64,000 nucleotides of DNA from JBLHZY01 sp050633265. Its GTDB lineage: Bacteria > Pseudomonadota > Alphaproteobacteria > Rhodobacterales > Rhodobacteraceae. Made by a program: the position numbers and the translations under genes. The notes under the pieces were generated by a model. The model had not been told where the DNA came from and did not search any database. It worked only from the letters and a program-made list of their open reading frames with translations. The stretch covers positions 248,001 to 312,000 of the forward strand of contig JBOEGE010000001.1 in the NCBI GenBank assembly GCA_050633265.1, given 5' to 3'. Positions 34,289-43,144 of the stretch are shown in pieces; positions within the stretch are counted from its first letter, which is position 1; each line of letters starts with the position of its first letter.

Positions 34289-34774
34289 CTATGGCTCGAT
34301 CAAATAGGGCGCCTCAAACCAGTGCTCTTGCAGATTTGCGCCTGCGCCGATCCGATCCACAACGCCAAAAAGCCCCGGCTCATGCAGCGGGGTAAGCACC
34401 CCATGCCATGTGCCGCGATGAAAATTGATCCCCTGCCCCGCAACGCTTAAAAACGCCTGCGGCCGGCCCGGTTTGCCCCCCAAATCAGGCGCAACAATCA
34501 CCACAAAGGGATCAAAGCTCATCGGCAAAAACGCTTGGCTGCCCTCGGGATGCCGCTCGACCATTTCAAGCGCGAAAGGCAGGCTGCGCGGCTGGGATTT
34601 AAACAGGCTGATGCCCGCCGCACCTTCGCCAAAATCAAGGCGTGCGCGGTCATGGAAACGTGCGCAAAGCCCGCCATTGATGATCTTATCGGGGGGGCCT
34701 GAGGTCTCAAGCACATCACCAAAAGGCGCAAAAGCTTGCGCGCTCAGCGGCTCAAGGCGGATCACCTCATTCAT
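34289..34774 (-). CDS. allA: Ureidoglycolate lyase
   Basis: 161 residues. Splits (S)-ureidoglycolate into glyoxylate and urea in the cytoplasm. Family features: PLSAQAFAPFGDVLE at the N-terminus, KIINGGLCARFHD, HPEGSQAFLPM, and GINFHRGTWHGVLTPL with the active-site cupin histidines. The ATG at 34774 is chosen, with GAGG 9 nt upstream inside the end of the allantoinase-fusion gene; the reading frame also allows a TTG at 34780. Overlaps that gene by 8 nt, so the two are co-translated. Confidence 0.92.
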   Translation of the reverse strand: MNEVIRLEPLSAQAFAPFGDVLETSGPPDKIINGGLCARFHDRARLDFGEGAAGISLFKSQPRSLPFALEMVERHPEGSQAFLPMSFDPFVVIVAPDLGGKPGRPQAFLSVAGQGINFHRGTWHGVLTPLHEPGLFGVVDRIGAGANLQEHWFEAPYLIEP

Positions 34775-36182
34775 GCGCAAAGGCCTCGATCAAGCGCAGC
34801 TCGGCGATCCGCTCAACCTGTTTGCAGGCCTCAGAAAATTCCGCCTCCCGATCATTGCCTAACCGCTGCGCAAAGGCGGCCATGATCGAGTCTTTGGTAT
34901 TGTCGCGCACCGCGATGATGAAGGGAAAGCCGAACTTGGCCGTATAGGCCTCATTCAGCGCGGTGAATTTTTCGCGCTCCTCATCCGTTAGCGCATCAAG
35001 CCCAACAGAGGCCTGTTCGGCGGTAGACTCCGCTGTCAGCCGCTTGGCCGCTGCAAGCTTGCCCGCAAGATCCGGGTGTGCGGTCAAAACACCAAGGCGC
35101 TGCGCTTCAGAAGCGCTGCGAAACACCCGGCAAAGCGCATTGTGAACGCCAGCGGCGCTGTCATGGGTTGGCCCAAGCTCAAGCGCATGGGCGCCCAAAG
35201 CGATCCAAGGGCTATGCTCAAATATCCCGCCAAACTGCGCGACAAAATCCGCCTCGCTCATTTGGGAAGGCCGCAGTTTTGGCCTATGGGGATGGGTCTT
35301 TGCCCAATGTTCGGCGATCTCGAGCCGCGTTGCAAACCAAACATCTTCATGCGATTTCATATAGTTAAGAGCGCGTCTTAAAGCAGCGGCGCGGCCCGGG
35401 CGGCCCATGATCCGGCAATGCAGCCCGATCGAGAGCATCTTTGGCGCGCCCATTGCCCCCTCCTCATAGAGCAGATCAAAACTGTCGCGCAGGTAAGCCT
35501 CAAACTGATCGCCCGTGGTGAAGCCAGCCTGAATGCCAAAGCGCATATCGTTGCTGTCCATCGCATAGGGCACGATCAATTGCGCCCGCCCGCCGCTTTC
35601 ATCCCAGTAAGGCAGATCATCGCCGTAACTATCCGCCACATAAGCAAATTGCCCGGTCTCGCCCGCCAAGCGCACCGTATTGTTGGAACAGCGCCCCGTA
35701 TACCAGCCGCGCGGAGGCGCCCCGACAACTTCAGTATGCAGCCGGATCGCCTCGGCCATCTGGGCGCGCTCTTCGGCCTCATCCATATCCTTATGCTCAA
35801 CCCATTTGAGCCCATGCGAGGCGATCTCCCAGCCCGCCTCCTTCATCGCCGCGACCTGCGCGGGCGCACGGGCAAGCGCTGAGGTAACCCCATAAACCGT
35901 GACAGGCAGATCGCGCATCATCCGGTGCAGCCGCCAAAACCCGGCGCGCGCCCCGTATTCATAAAGCGTCTCCATGTTCCAATGGCGCTGCCCGGGCCAG
36001 GGCTGCGCGCCGGTGATCTCAGAAAGAAACGCCTCAGAGGCCGCATCCCCATGCAGGATGTTGTTCTCGCCGCCCTCTTCATAGTTCAAAACGATCTGAA
36101 CGGCGATTTTCGCGCCGCCCGGCCAATTGGCTTTGGGCGGGTTCGGGCCATATCCTGTCAAGTCGCGGGGGTAACGGTTCAC
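34767..36182 (-). CDS. puuE: Bifunctional allantoinase (PuuE) / OHCU decarboxylase (UraD) fusion
   Basis: 471 residues from a GTG at 36182, which has AAAAGGA 7 nt upstream; the family sequence begins there (NRYPRDLTGYGPNPP). Residues 1 to about 295 are a polysaccharide-deacetylase-fold, cofactor-independent allantoinase (VLNYEEGGENN, SHGLKWVEH, GWYTGRCSNNTV). Residues about 302-471 are 2-oxo-4-hydroxy-4-carboxy-5-ureidoimidazoline decarboxylase (MSEADFVAQFGGIFEHSPWIA, HPDLAGKL with catalytic His, FPFIIAVRDNT). The fusion joins the steps making and opening (S)-allantoin to allantoate. Such fusions are known in alphaproteobacteria. Urate oxidase, HIU hydrolase and allantoate amidohydrolase are not in the window. 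Confidence 0.93.
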   Translation of the reverse strand: MNRYPRDLTGYGPNPPKANWPGGAKIAVQIVLNYEEGGENNILHGDAASEAFLSEITGAQPWPGQRHWNMETLYEYGARAGFWRLHRMMRDLPVTVYGVTSALARAPAQVAAMKEAGWEIASHGLKWVEHKDMDEAEERAQMAEAIRLHTEVVGAPPRGWYTGRCSNNTVRLAGETGQFAYVADSYGDDLPYWDESGGRAQLIVPYAMDSNDMRFGIQAGFTTGDQFEAYLRDSFDLLYEEGAMGAPKMLSIGLHCRIMGRPGRAAALRRALNYMKSHEDVWFATRLEIAEHWAKTHPHRPKLRPSQMSEADFVAQFGGIFEHSPWIALGAHALELGPTHDSAAGVHNALCRVFRSASEAQRLGVLTAHPDLAGKLAAAKRLTAESTAEQASVGLDALTDEEREKFTALNEAYTAKFGFPFIIAVRDNTKDSIMAAFAQRLGNDREAEFSEACKQVERIAELRLIEAFAHE

Positions 36183-36732
36183 GTTGATGTCCTTTTTGCT
36201 CGCCTCAGGGCCAAAACCATCCAAACGCTATTCGCCCAAAACGGCAAGCGCCCTTCTGCGCCCAAACGCGCGCCAAAAATACCGCGCCCCCCAAAACCAA
36301 GAGAATCATCGCCCGCAAAACCGCGCATCAGCGCCCCAAAGCCCCCGCTCATCGGCCAAAGCGGCCCCAATCAGCGCGAATCCCCGGCCCAACCTGCCTC
36401 TCCCTTAAGCAGGCCACAAATGCAGCTTGGCAAAAAAGCCCGCACGCCCCCAAACCCAAAGCGCTTTGATTTCATATATGCAATTCTTGCGAAATCTTTC
36501 CCATTTCCGCGCCGCGCCCCAGCCGCCTCAAATCGGCAATGACGTATTTCCACAGACCATTTTTCACAAACCATTGCTCATTTTGAAAAGAAGACGCATC
36601 TTGTTACAACAAAATTCCTTTAAGCGCTCCAACCGCCCTTTGCCGGATCTCTCTTCGAGCCCCACAAATGCGCGCGTTTCGGGCCCGCTACACTTACCGC
36701 GCAATCACGCGCAAAACCACGGGGAGGACGAC
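36183..36732. other. 550-bp intergenic region upstream of luxR-type gene and allantoinase
   Basis: Divergent promoter region. The left part is C-rich and low in complexity; the right part (36470-36640) is AT-richer and probably holds the promoter of the LuxR-type gene. GGGGAGGA (36721-36728) is the ribosome site of that gene. No lux-box-like dyad of convincing quality and no gene were found. Confidence 0.4.
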
Positions 36733-37482
36733 GTGACAATTGCATATCTCGAGCGCCTCACCGAGGTGCAAACCATCGAGGATTTGTGGGATCTGCATTG
36801 CCGCACAATGAGCAACTACGGCTTTGATCGCCTGCTCTACGGCTTTACCCGCTTTCACACCGCCAATAGTTTTGGCGATAGTCAGGATTGGTTGATCCTC
36901 TCAAACCACGATGAGAAATATGTCGATCGCTTCGTCAATCAGGGGATGTATTTTCATGCGCCGATGGTGCGTTGGGCCGTTGAAAACGTTGGCGCCTGTT
37001 CCTGGAGCTGGATTTCCCAAAACGCCGATGCTTTGACCGAAAGCGAGCGCCAAGTGATTGAGTTCAATCAGTCTCATAATGTGACCGCGGGCTATTCGAT
37101 CAGTTTCAAGGATGTCTCGGCGCGGGCCAAGGGCGCGATCGCTTTGACAGCGCAAGCGGGGGTTCCGCAAAGTGAGATCGATGATCTCTGGGCCCGGCAT
37201 GGGCGCGAGATCGTTGTGATGAACAACATGGCCCATCTCAAAATCATCAACCTGCCCTACCAAGGCGAGCGCAAGAACCTGACCCGCCGCCAACGCGAGG
37301 CGCTTGAATGGGTCGGCGATGGCAAAACAACCGCAGACATCGCGCTGATCATGGGGCTGACCCCGGCAACAGTCGAAAAACATCTGCGCCTTGCGCGCGA
37401 AACTTTGGATGTCGAAACGACAGCCCAAGCGGTTTTCAAAGCCTCCATCCAGAACCAGATTTTCACCCTCGAAGCGGGCTGA
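36733..37482 (+). CDS. LuxR-type regulator with autoinducer-binding-like domain (LuxR solo)
   Basis: 249 residues from a GTG at 36733, preceded by GGGGAGGA at 5 nt. N-terminal autoind_bind-like domain (about 10-160: NYGFDRLLYGFTRF ... YFHAPMVRWAVENVG ... WSWIS) and C-terminal LuxR HTH (NLTRRQREALEWVGDGKTTADIALIMGLTPATVEKHLRLA). No luxI-type synthase lies nearby, so it is a solo. The usual Asp-Pro of the acyl-homoserine-lactone pocket reads Ala-Pro (YFHAP), which questions binding of a standard AHL. Role unknown; neighbours do not indicate a target. Confidence 0.85.
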   Translation: MTIAYLERLTEVQTIEDLWDLHCRTMSNYGFDRLLYGFTRFHTANSFGDSQDWLILSNHDEKYVDRFVNQGMYFHAPMVRWAVENVGACSWSWISQNADALTESERQVIEFNQSHNVTAGYSISFKDVSARAKGAIALTAQAGVPQSEIDDLWARHGREIVVMNNMAHLKIINLPYQGERKNLTRRQREALEWVGDGKTTADIALIMGLTPATVEKHLRLARETLDVETTAQAVFKASIQNQIFTLEAG

Positions 37483-37960
37483 AAACTTTGACCATTCGGT
37501 CAGGTAGGGAATACCAGACTACCTTTCCTTTAGGTAAAGATGCAAAATGCAATTGTTCCGTGAGTGGTGGCTTTAGCCTAGGAACAGGGCCTCGGATGCG
37601 CTGCGATTACAGTGATAAATTGGCTGCCGGGAAACCGGATGCGCGTCTCTCGATGTATAGTCGATCGGGGGGCGTGCGCCAGAAAAACGCGCGCTTCATG
37701 TCCCAATCTGAAGCGCGTGTGATCTGCCCCGCGGTGCGACTTCCCCAATAGTCGCACCGCACCCAGATCGCGCCAATCCCCTCTAAATAACGAGGCTCAA
37801 CAGCGGCCGGTATCGCCGCCCCTGCCCCTATCCCCTGCCCGCATCCCCCGCCCGTTTCCCCCGCCAGCATCACCGCGCAAACAAAGCACAAACCAATGCG
37901 CAAAAGAAAAGGGCCGATCCACCAAAGGACCGGCCCAATCAACAACAAAAAAGAGAGCGC
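37483..37960. other. 478-bp intergenic region between luxR-type gene and tsf
   Basis: No gene seen. It contains an imperfect dyad TACCT-N7-AGGTA (37519-37535) shortly after the LuxR-type gene and, at the right, the terminator of the rpsB-tsf operon (37901-37936). The remainder is unremarkable. Confidence 0.45.
37901..37936 (-). terminator. Intrinsic terminator of rpsB-tsf
   Basis: On the minus strand, a 10-bp stem GGGCCGGTCC / GGATCGGCCC (one mismatch, 6-nt loop) is followed by TTTTCTTTTG. It lies 24 nt after the tsf stop. Confidence 0.85.
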
Positions 37961-38836
37961 TTACTTTGCGTTCATCTTTGCAACTTCAGCTGCGAAATCT
38001 TCTTCGGCTTTCTCAATGCCTTCGCCAACTTCAAGGCGCACAAAGGCCAGAACTTCAACACCCGCTTCTTTGGCTGCATCCGCCACAGTCACATCAGGGT
38101 TGATCACGAACTGTTGGCCAAGAAGGGTGACTTCCGCCATGAATTTCTTCATCCGGCCAACGATCATCTTCTCGATCACTTGCTCTGGCTTGCCGCTTTC
38201 GCGCGCGATGTCGATCTGAACTTGGCGCTCTTTTTCAATCACGGAATCGTCCAAATCCGCTTCGGATAGCGAAGCAGGGTTGGCCGCGGCAATATGCATC
38301 GCGATCTGTTTGCCGATACCATTGTCCGCGCCCTTAAGCGCAACCAGAACGCCGATGTTGCCCATGCCATCAGCCGCAGCATTATGCACATAAGAAACAA
38401 CCGTATCGCCCTCAACCGAGGCCATGCGGCGCAGGCCCATGTTCTCGCCGATGGTGGCGATTTTGGCTGTGATCGTATCCGCAACCGATTTGCCGCCCAT
38501 ATCAGCCGCAGCAAGCGCTTCCAAATCAGCCGCGCCCAAAGCCGCCTGTGCAACACCAGCAACCATGGCTTGGAAATCAGCGTTTTTGGCAACGAAATCT
38601 GTCTCGGAATTCACCTCAACCGCAACGCCGCGCCCGCCCTCAACAGCAACAGCCACAAGGCCCTCGGATGCTGTGCGGCCGGATTTTTTAGCAGCCTTTG
38701 CAAGGCCCTTTGTGCGCAACCAATCAACAGCGGCGTCCATGTCGCCATCTGTTTCGGTCAGCGCTTTTTTCGCGTCCATCATGCCTGCGCCCGTGCTGTC
38801 GCGCAGTTCTTTCACCAATGCTGCGGTGATGGCCAT
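37961..38836 (-). CDS. tsf: Translation elongation factor Ts
   Basis: Guanine-nucleotide exchange factor for EF-Tu. 291 residues. N-terminal UBA-like domain (MAITAALVKELRDSTGAGMMDAKKAL), then the core with the EF-Ts signature SETDFVAKN (near residue 80) and C-terminal segment GKPEQVIEKMIVGRMKKF. GAGGAGAG precedes the ATG at 38836. Second gene after rpsB, the universal order. Codon choice is that of a highly expressed gene. Confidence 0.97.
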   Translation of the reverse strand: MAITAALVKELRDSTGAGMMDAKKALTETDGDMDAAVDWLRTKGLAKAAKKSGRTASEGLVAVAVEGGRGVAVEVNSETDFVAKNADFQAMVAGVAQAALGAADLEALAAADMGGKSVADTITAKIATIGENMGLRRMASVEGDTVVSYVHNAAADGMGNIGVLVALKGADNGIGKQIAMHIAAANPASLSEADLDDSVIEKERQVQIDIARESGKPEQVIEKMIVGRMKKFMAEVTLLGQQFVINPDVTVADAAKEAGVEVLAFVRLEVGEGIEKAEEDFAAEVAKMNAK

Positions 38837-38923
38837 ATCGGCTCTCCTCGAATGTGGTTTTGAAACGGGTCCGGGCGCGAAACGATCCGCACCCGGTATC
38901 ATTTTTGTAACGAACGCCGGGGC

Positions 38924-39691
38924 TTAAGCCTCAGCAGGGGCCGCGACAGCGTCTTCAGCAGGCGCTTCTTCAAGCGCGCCAAGATCAACACCGGCCGCGC
39001 CCATTTGCGCTGTCATACCGTCGAGTGCTGCGCGTGCAATCAGATCGCAATAAAGCGTGATCGCGCGGGCCGCATCGTCGTTGCCTGGGATGATGTAATC
39101 AATGCCATCCGGCGAACAGTTGGTATCCACAACCGCAACAACAGGAATGCCAAGCTTTTTGGCTTCGGCAATGGCCAGATCTTCTTTGTTCACGTCGATG
39201 ACGAACAACAGATCAGGAACGCCGCCCATTTCACGGATCCCACCAAGCGACGCCTGAAGCTTGGTCTGGTCACGTTCCATGTGAAGACGCTCTTTCTTTG
39301 TCAGGCCTTCGGCGCCTGTCAAAAGAGCTTCATCAATCTGCTTAAGGCGCGCGATCGACTGGGAAACGGTTTTCCAGTTTGTCAGCGTGCCACCAAGCCA
39401 ACGGTGGTTCATGTAATACTGCGCTGATTTCTCAGCCGCTTCCGCAACAGCCCCAGCCGCCTGACGCTTCGTGCCAACAAACAGCACACGGCCGCCTTTA
39501 GCGACAGTCTCACGCACAACGTTCAGCGCGGCATCAAGCAGCGGAACCGTCTGTGTAAGGTCAAGAATGTGAATGCCATTGCGATCACCATAGATGAATT
39601 CGCCCATACGGGGATTCCAACGTGCGGTTTGGTGACCAAAGTGAACGCCAGCTTCCAACAGCTGACGCATCGTGAATTCAGGGAGCGCCAT
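38924..39691 (-). CDS. rpsB: 30S ribosomal protein S2
   Basis: 255 residues. Full S2 signature: MRQLLEAGVHFGHQTARWNPRM at the N-terminus, LFVGTKRQAAGAVAEAA, YYMNHRWLGGTLTNWKTV, PDLLFVIDVNKEDLAIAEAKKLGIPVVAVVDTNCSPDGIDYIIPGNDDA. A short acidic Ala/Glu-rich tail is added. The ATG at 39691 has AAGGAAT upstream; the open frame extends further but is leader. A GGGGAT-TT-ATCCCC hairpin (39763-39776) about 70 nt upstream may belong to a regulated leader. Confidence 0.97.
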   Translation of the reverse strand: MALPEFTMRQLLEAGVHFGHQTARWNPRMGEFIYGDRNGIHILDLTQTVPLLDAALNVVRETVAKGGRVLFVGTKRQAAGAVAEAAEKSAQYYMNHRWLGGTLTNWKTVSQSIARLKQIDEALLTGAEGLTKKERLHMERDQTKLQASLGGIREMGGVPDLLFVIDVNKEDLAIAEAKKLGIPVVAVVDTNCSPDGIDYIIPGNDDAARAITLYCDLIARAALDGMTAQMGAAGVDLGALEEAPAEDAVAAPAEA

Positions 39692-39871
39692 GTCCAATAT
39701 TCCTTTTCCGGTTTGCGCCTCGGCGAAGCCTTGAGGGCAGATGCCCAACCGGCGGACCGTTCGGGGATTTATCCCCCGAGGGCCCAAGCCTCGCCTGTGA
39801 AGTAGCGCGCGTATAAACCAGCGATTCCCCCAGCGCAACCAAATTTACCCAAACCAAATCACCCAAAATCC

Positions 39872-39942
39872 AAACCCCAACACATCATATGTAGCCCCCC
39901 CCTATTTCACAGTTGTCCAAATATCCCCGCCGGAGGCTCCAA
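39872..39942 (+). repeat. Dispersed repeat, tandem pair copy A
   Basis: A 20-bp block AAACCCCAACACATCATATG (39872-39891), a C-rich spacer, then the 38-bp element (39905-39942) that is identical to the one at the livF breakpoint. The same unit recurs 183 bp later. Confidence 0.85.
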
Positions 39943-40054
39943 ACCCCACAAAATCCACCACCAAAAGCCGCATCGCCAGGCGTCAAACGCCCCTGCCCAA
40001 ACCCCGTCAAATCCATGCCCAATACCCCCTTCACCCAAATTCTCACCCGCACCA

Positions 40055-40123
40055 AAACCCCAACACATCATATGCGGCGCCCCCCTTTCACAGTTGCCCA
40101 AATATCCCCGCCGGAGGCGCCAA
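40055..40123 (+). repeat. Dispersed repeat, tandem pair copy B
   Basis: The same 20-bp block (40055-40074, identical) and a slightly diverged 38-bp element (40086-40123, two substitutions). It lies about 130 bp upstream of psuK. Confidence 0.85.
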
Positions 40124-40251
40124 CACCCGCCAAAACAAACCGCCAAACCCCGCATCGCCCCCACGCCCATGCGCCCCTCGCCGCAAGCGCGATAATAACC
40201 GGCCCCAAAACCAACCTTGCACCAAGCCCAAATCCGCGCCAAACACCAAGC

Positions 40252-41145
40252 ATGAACGTTATGCCAGACATCTTATGCATCGGCTCGGTCCTTTGGGATA
40301 TGATCGGGCGCGCGCCCGTGGCGATGCGCTTGGGCTCTGATGTGCCGGGCCGCATCGCGCGGGTGCCCGGCGGGGTGGCGATGAACATCGCGATGACATT
40401 GGCGCGCTTTGGCCTGACCCCGGCCCTGCTCAGCGCGGTCGGGCGCGATGCCCAAGGCGACGAGCTCATCACCGCCGCGATCAGCCGCGGCCTCATCACC
40501 GAATTCCTCTACCGCTCGCAAGATCTGCCAACCGATCGCTACATGGCCATTGAGGGGGCCAACGGCCTCATCGCCGCCATCGCCGACGCCCATTCGCTCG
40601 AGGCGGCAGGCGCCAAAATCCTGCGCCCGCTGCATGACGGCCGCCTCGGCAATCAGAAAAATCCCTATGCGGGCCTCATCGCGCTCGATGGCAATCTCAC
40701 CACCGATCTGCTGCGCGAAATCGCCACCAGCCAAGCCTTTGAGGCCGCCGATCTGCGCGTCGCCCCGGCCAGCCCCGGCAAAGCCGAGCGCCTCCTGCCC
40801 CTGCTCAAACACCCCCGCGCAACCCTCTATGTAAACCTCGAAGAAGCCGGGCTTTTGTGCCACCAACCTTTCGAGACATCCCTTGAGGCCGCCGCCGCCC
40901 TGATCGCCAAAGGCGCGCACCGTGTCCTTGTCACAGACGGCGGGCGCGCCGCCACCAAGGCCGATGCATCCGATACAATCAGCCTTACCCCGCCCCCCGT
41001 TCTGGTGACCAAAATCACCGGCGCAGGCGATACATTCATGGCCGCACATATCGCCGCCGAGGCGGGGGGCGCTTCGGGCGAGGCCGCCCTCAAAGCCGCG
41101 CTCAACGGGGCCGCTGCCTATATCTCAGGAGATCTGCCCCTATGA
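40252..41145 (+). CDS. psuK: PfkB-family kinase, probable pseudouridine kinase
   Basis: 297 residues. Ribokinase/PfkB fold with N-terminal signature VPGGVAMNIAMTLARFG and C-terminal ATP/anion-hole motif TGAGDTFMAAHIAAE carrying the catalytic Asp. The assignment to pseudouridine (phosphorylation to pseudouridine 5'-phosphate) rests on translational coupling (ATGA overlap) with psuG, which uses that product. Start at 40252 or 40261; no clear ribosome site. A different PfkB substrate is possible but unlikely in this context. Confidence 0.85.
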   Translation: MNVMPDILCIGSVLWDMIGRAPVAMRLGSDVPGRIARVPGGVAMNIAMTLARFGLTPALLSAVGRDAQGDELITAAISRGLITEFLYRSQDLPTDRYMAIEGANGLIAAIADAHSLEAAGAKILRPLHDGRLGNQKNPYAGLIALDGNLTTDLLREIATSQAFEAADLRVAPASPGKAERLLPLLKHPRATLYVNLEEAGLLCHQPFETSLEAAAALIAKGAHRVLVTDGGRAATKADASDTISLTPPPVLVTKITGAGDTFMAAHIAAEAGGASGEAALKAALNGAAAYISGDLPL

Positions 41146-42062
41146 CGACCCTGCCCCTGACCTTCTCCCCCGAAGTGCTTGAAGCGCGCAAAAACGCAGC
41201 CCCCATCGTTGCACTGGAAAGCACGATCATCACCCATGGCATGCCCTATCCGCAAAACGTAAAAACCGCCCGCCAAGTCGAGGCCGAAATCCGCAAAGGC
41301 GGTGCGGTTCCAGCCACAATCGCCGTGCTCAATGGCGCGCTGCATATTGGCCTCTCTGAGGAGGCCCTCGAAAACCTCGGCCAAGCGCAAGACGTCGCCA
41401 AACTCAGCCGCGCGGATCTGGCCGTTTGCATGGCGCGCGGCGAAAACGGCGCCACAACCGTTGCCGCCACCATGATTGCTGCCCATGCGGCCCAAATCGA
41501 AGTCTTTGCCACGGGTGGCATCGGCGGGGTGCACCGCGGCGCAGAGCTCAGCTTTGATATCTCCGCCGATCTGCGCGAATTGGCCCATACCCCTGTCAGC
41601 GTGATCGCAGCCGGCGCAAAAGCCATCCTTGATCTGCCCAAAACGCTGGAAGTGCTTGAAACCCTCGGGGTCCCGGTCTTTGCCTATGGCCAAGACGATC
41701 TGCCCGCCTTCTGGTCGCGCTCGGTTGGGATCAAAGCCCCCTTGCGCGCCGATACAGCCCTTGAAATCGCCAAATCTGCAAGGATGCGCGCCGCCCTAGG
41801 CCTGCCCGGCGGCCAATTGATCGCCAATCCGATCCCTGAGGGCGATGAAATCAAGGCCGATGTGCTCTCGCCTGTTATCGAACAAGCCCTAAGCGAGGCC
41901 GAAGCCAAAGGCATCGCCGCCAAAGAGGTCACCCCTTTCCTGCTCGCGCGGATCAATGAGCTGACACAGGGCGCCTCGCTCACCTGCAACACGGCGCTTG
42001 TGCTCAACAATGCCCGCCTCGGGGCCAAAATTGCCCAAGAATTATGCGCCCTGCCCCGTTAA
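41142..42062 (+). CDS. psuG: Pseudouridine-5'-phosphate glycosidase
   Basis: 306 residues. Cleaves the C-glycosidic bond of pseudouridine 5'-phosphate to uracil and ribose 5-phosphate, recycling modified nucleosides from RNA decay. Family blocks: PIVALESTIITHGMPYPQN near the N-terminus, GATTVAATMIAAHAAQIEVFATGGIGGVHRGAE (active-site Lys/Glu region), and PFLLARINELTQGASLTCN at the C-terminus. Start overlaps the psuK stop. Confidence 0.95.
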   Translation: MTTLPLTFSPEVLEARKNAAPIVALESTIITHGMPYPQNVKTARQVEAEIRKGGAVPATIAVLNGALHIGLSEEALENLGQAQDVAKLSRADLAVCMARGENGATTVAATMIAAHAAQIEVFATGGIGGVHRGAELSFDISADLRELAHTPVSVIAAGAKAILDLPKTLEVLETLGVPVFAYGQDDLPAFWSRSVGIKAPLRADTALEIAKSARMRAALGLPGGQLIANPIPEGDEIKADVLSPVIEQALSEAEAKGIAAKEVTPFLLARINELTQGASLTCNTALVLNNARLGAKIAQELCALPR

Positions 42063-42158
42063 CCCCCTGTTGTTTTCAACGCCTTATTGTGTGTCCGCGC
42101 CCGCGCGCCTAAGTATAGGGCAGTGACATCGCGCCCTGATCATCGGAACCTTGCGAAT

Positions 42159-42854
42159 ATGGCCAGCCCCTTTGACGAAGACCCTCAAGAACCGCGCCGC
42201 AAACGCGGGCTGTTTGGCGGATTGCGCGCCTCTTTCCTGACCGGGCTTGTCGTCGTCGCGCCCATTGGCCTGACGATCTATGTGATCTGGACAGTGATCG
42301 GCTGGATCGATGGCTGGGTGCTGCCCTTTGTGCCGGGCAAATTTCGCCCTGAGCAATATATCGGGATCAACCTGCGCGGCGTTGGCGTTATCATCTTTTT
42401 GTTCTTCACCATCTTTGTTGGTTGGCTTGCCAAAGGGCTTGCGGGGCGCTCCATGCTGCGCTGGGCCGAAGGGCTTGTGGATCGCACACCCGTGGTAAGA
42501 TCGATCTATAACGGATTGAAACAAATAGCAGAAACGGTATTCGCTCAAGGGGAAACCTCCTTTGAAGAGGCCTGTTTGATTGAATATCCGCGCAAAGGGA
42601 TATGGGCTGTTGCGTTTATCTCGACCCCGGCCAAGGGCGAGATCGCCAAACGCACACCACCAGACGAGCAGATGATTTCTGTCTTCCTGCCAACAACCCC
42701 CAACCCGACCTCGGGCTTTTTGCTCTTCGTGCCAAAATCTGAGGTGATCCTGCTTGATATGAGTGTCGAGGATGCGGCGAAATTGGTGATCTCGGCCGGG
42801 CTGGTTTACCCCAATGGCAAAGATCCAAGCCAGCCCCCCGCCATCGAGAAATAA
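42159..42854 (+). CDS. DUF502-family inner-membrane protein
   Basis: 231 residues. Two membrane spans (about 25-47 TGLVVVAPIGLTIYVIWTVI and 72-92 GVGVIIFLFFTIFVGWLA) and a soluble C-terminal domain containing RTPVVRSIYNGLKQI and FLPTTPNPTSGFLLFVP, both diagnostic for DUF502. The ATG at 42159 is taken because the family N-terminus (DPQEPRRKRGLFGGLRASFLTG) follows; GGAA lies 10 nt upstream. Biochemical function unknown; a role in membrane trafficking or gating is speculative. Confidence 0.9.
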   Translation: MASPFDEDPQEPRRKRGLFGGLRASFLTGLVVVAPIGLTIYVIWTVIGWIDGWVLPFVPGKFRPEQYIGINLRGVGVIIFLFFTIFVGWLAKGLAGRSMLRWAEGLVDRTPVVRSIYNGLKQIAETVFAQGETSFEEACLIEYPRKGIWAVAFISTPAKGEIAKRTPPDEQMISVFLPTTPNPTSGFLLFVPKSEVILLDMSVEDAAKLVISAGLVYPNGKDPSQPPAIEK

Positions 42855-43144
42855 GCGGCGCCAGGCTTTCGCCGCGCGCACCATGCGTTTCGCAGGCGCC
42901 AAATACACAAAACCCGAAAAATCATCCAAGCGCCGCCCCCGCCAAAGCGGTAAAACCGGCCACAGCAGAGCATGCCTAAAACCCACAGTGGCCACAGGAT
43001 ATAGCGGCCCACTTGCTTTAACCCCCTGAATATGCCACAAAACAAGCGCTTTACCTTTAGGGTAATCTGGTGCTGGCCGGATGAAGGCAAAGCAAAAACA
43101 GACAGACGCCGCAATTGCGCGGCCAACTGGATTTGGGGAACGAG

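Larger units (their letters stand above)
39692..40251. other. 560-bp intergenic region: rpsB leader and tandem dispersed repeats
   Basis: The left part (39692-39840) is the rpsB leader, with a perfect GGGGAT/ATCCCC hairpin at 39763-39776. The right part carries two direct copies of a roughly 70-bp unit (39872-39942 and 40055-40123), separated by C/A-rich DNA. No gene was found; open frames here are low-complexity and lack ribosome sites. Confidence 0.55.
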
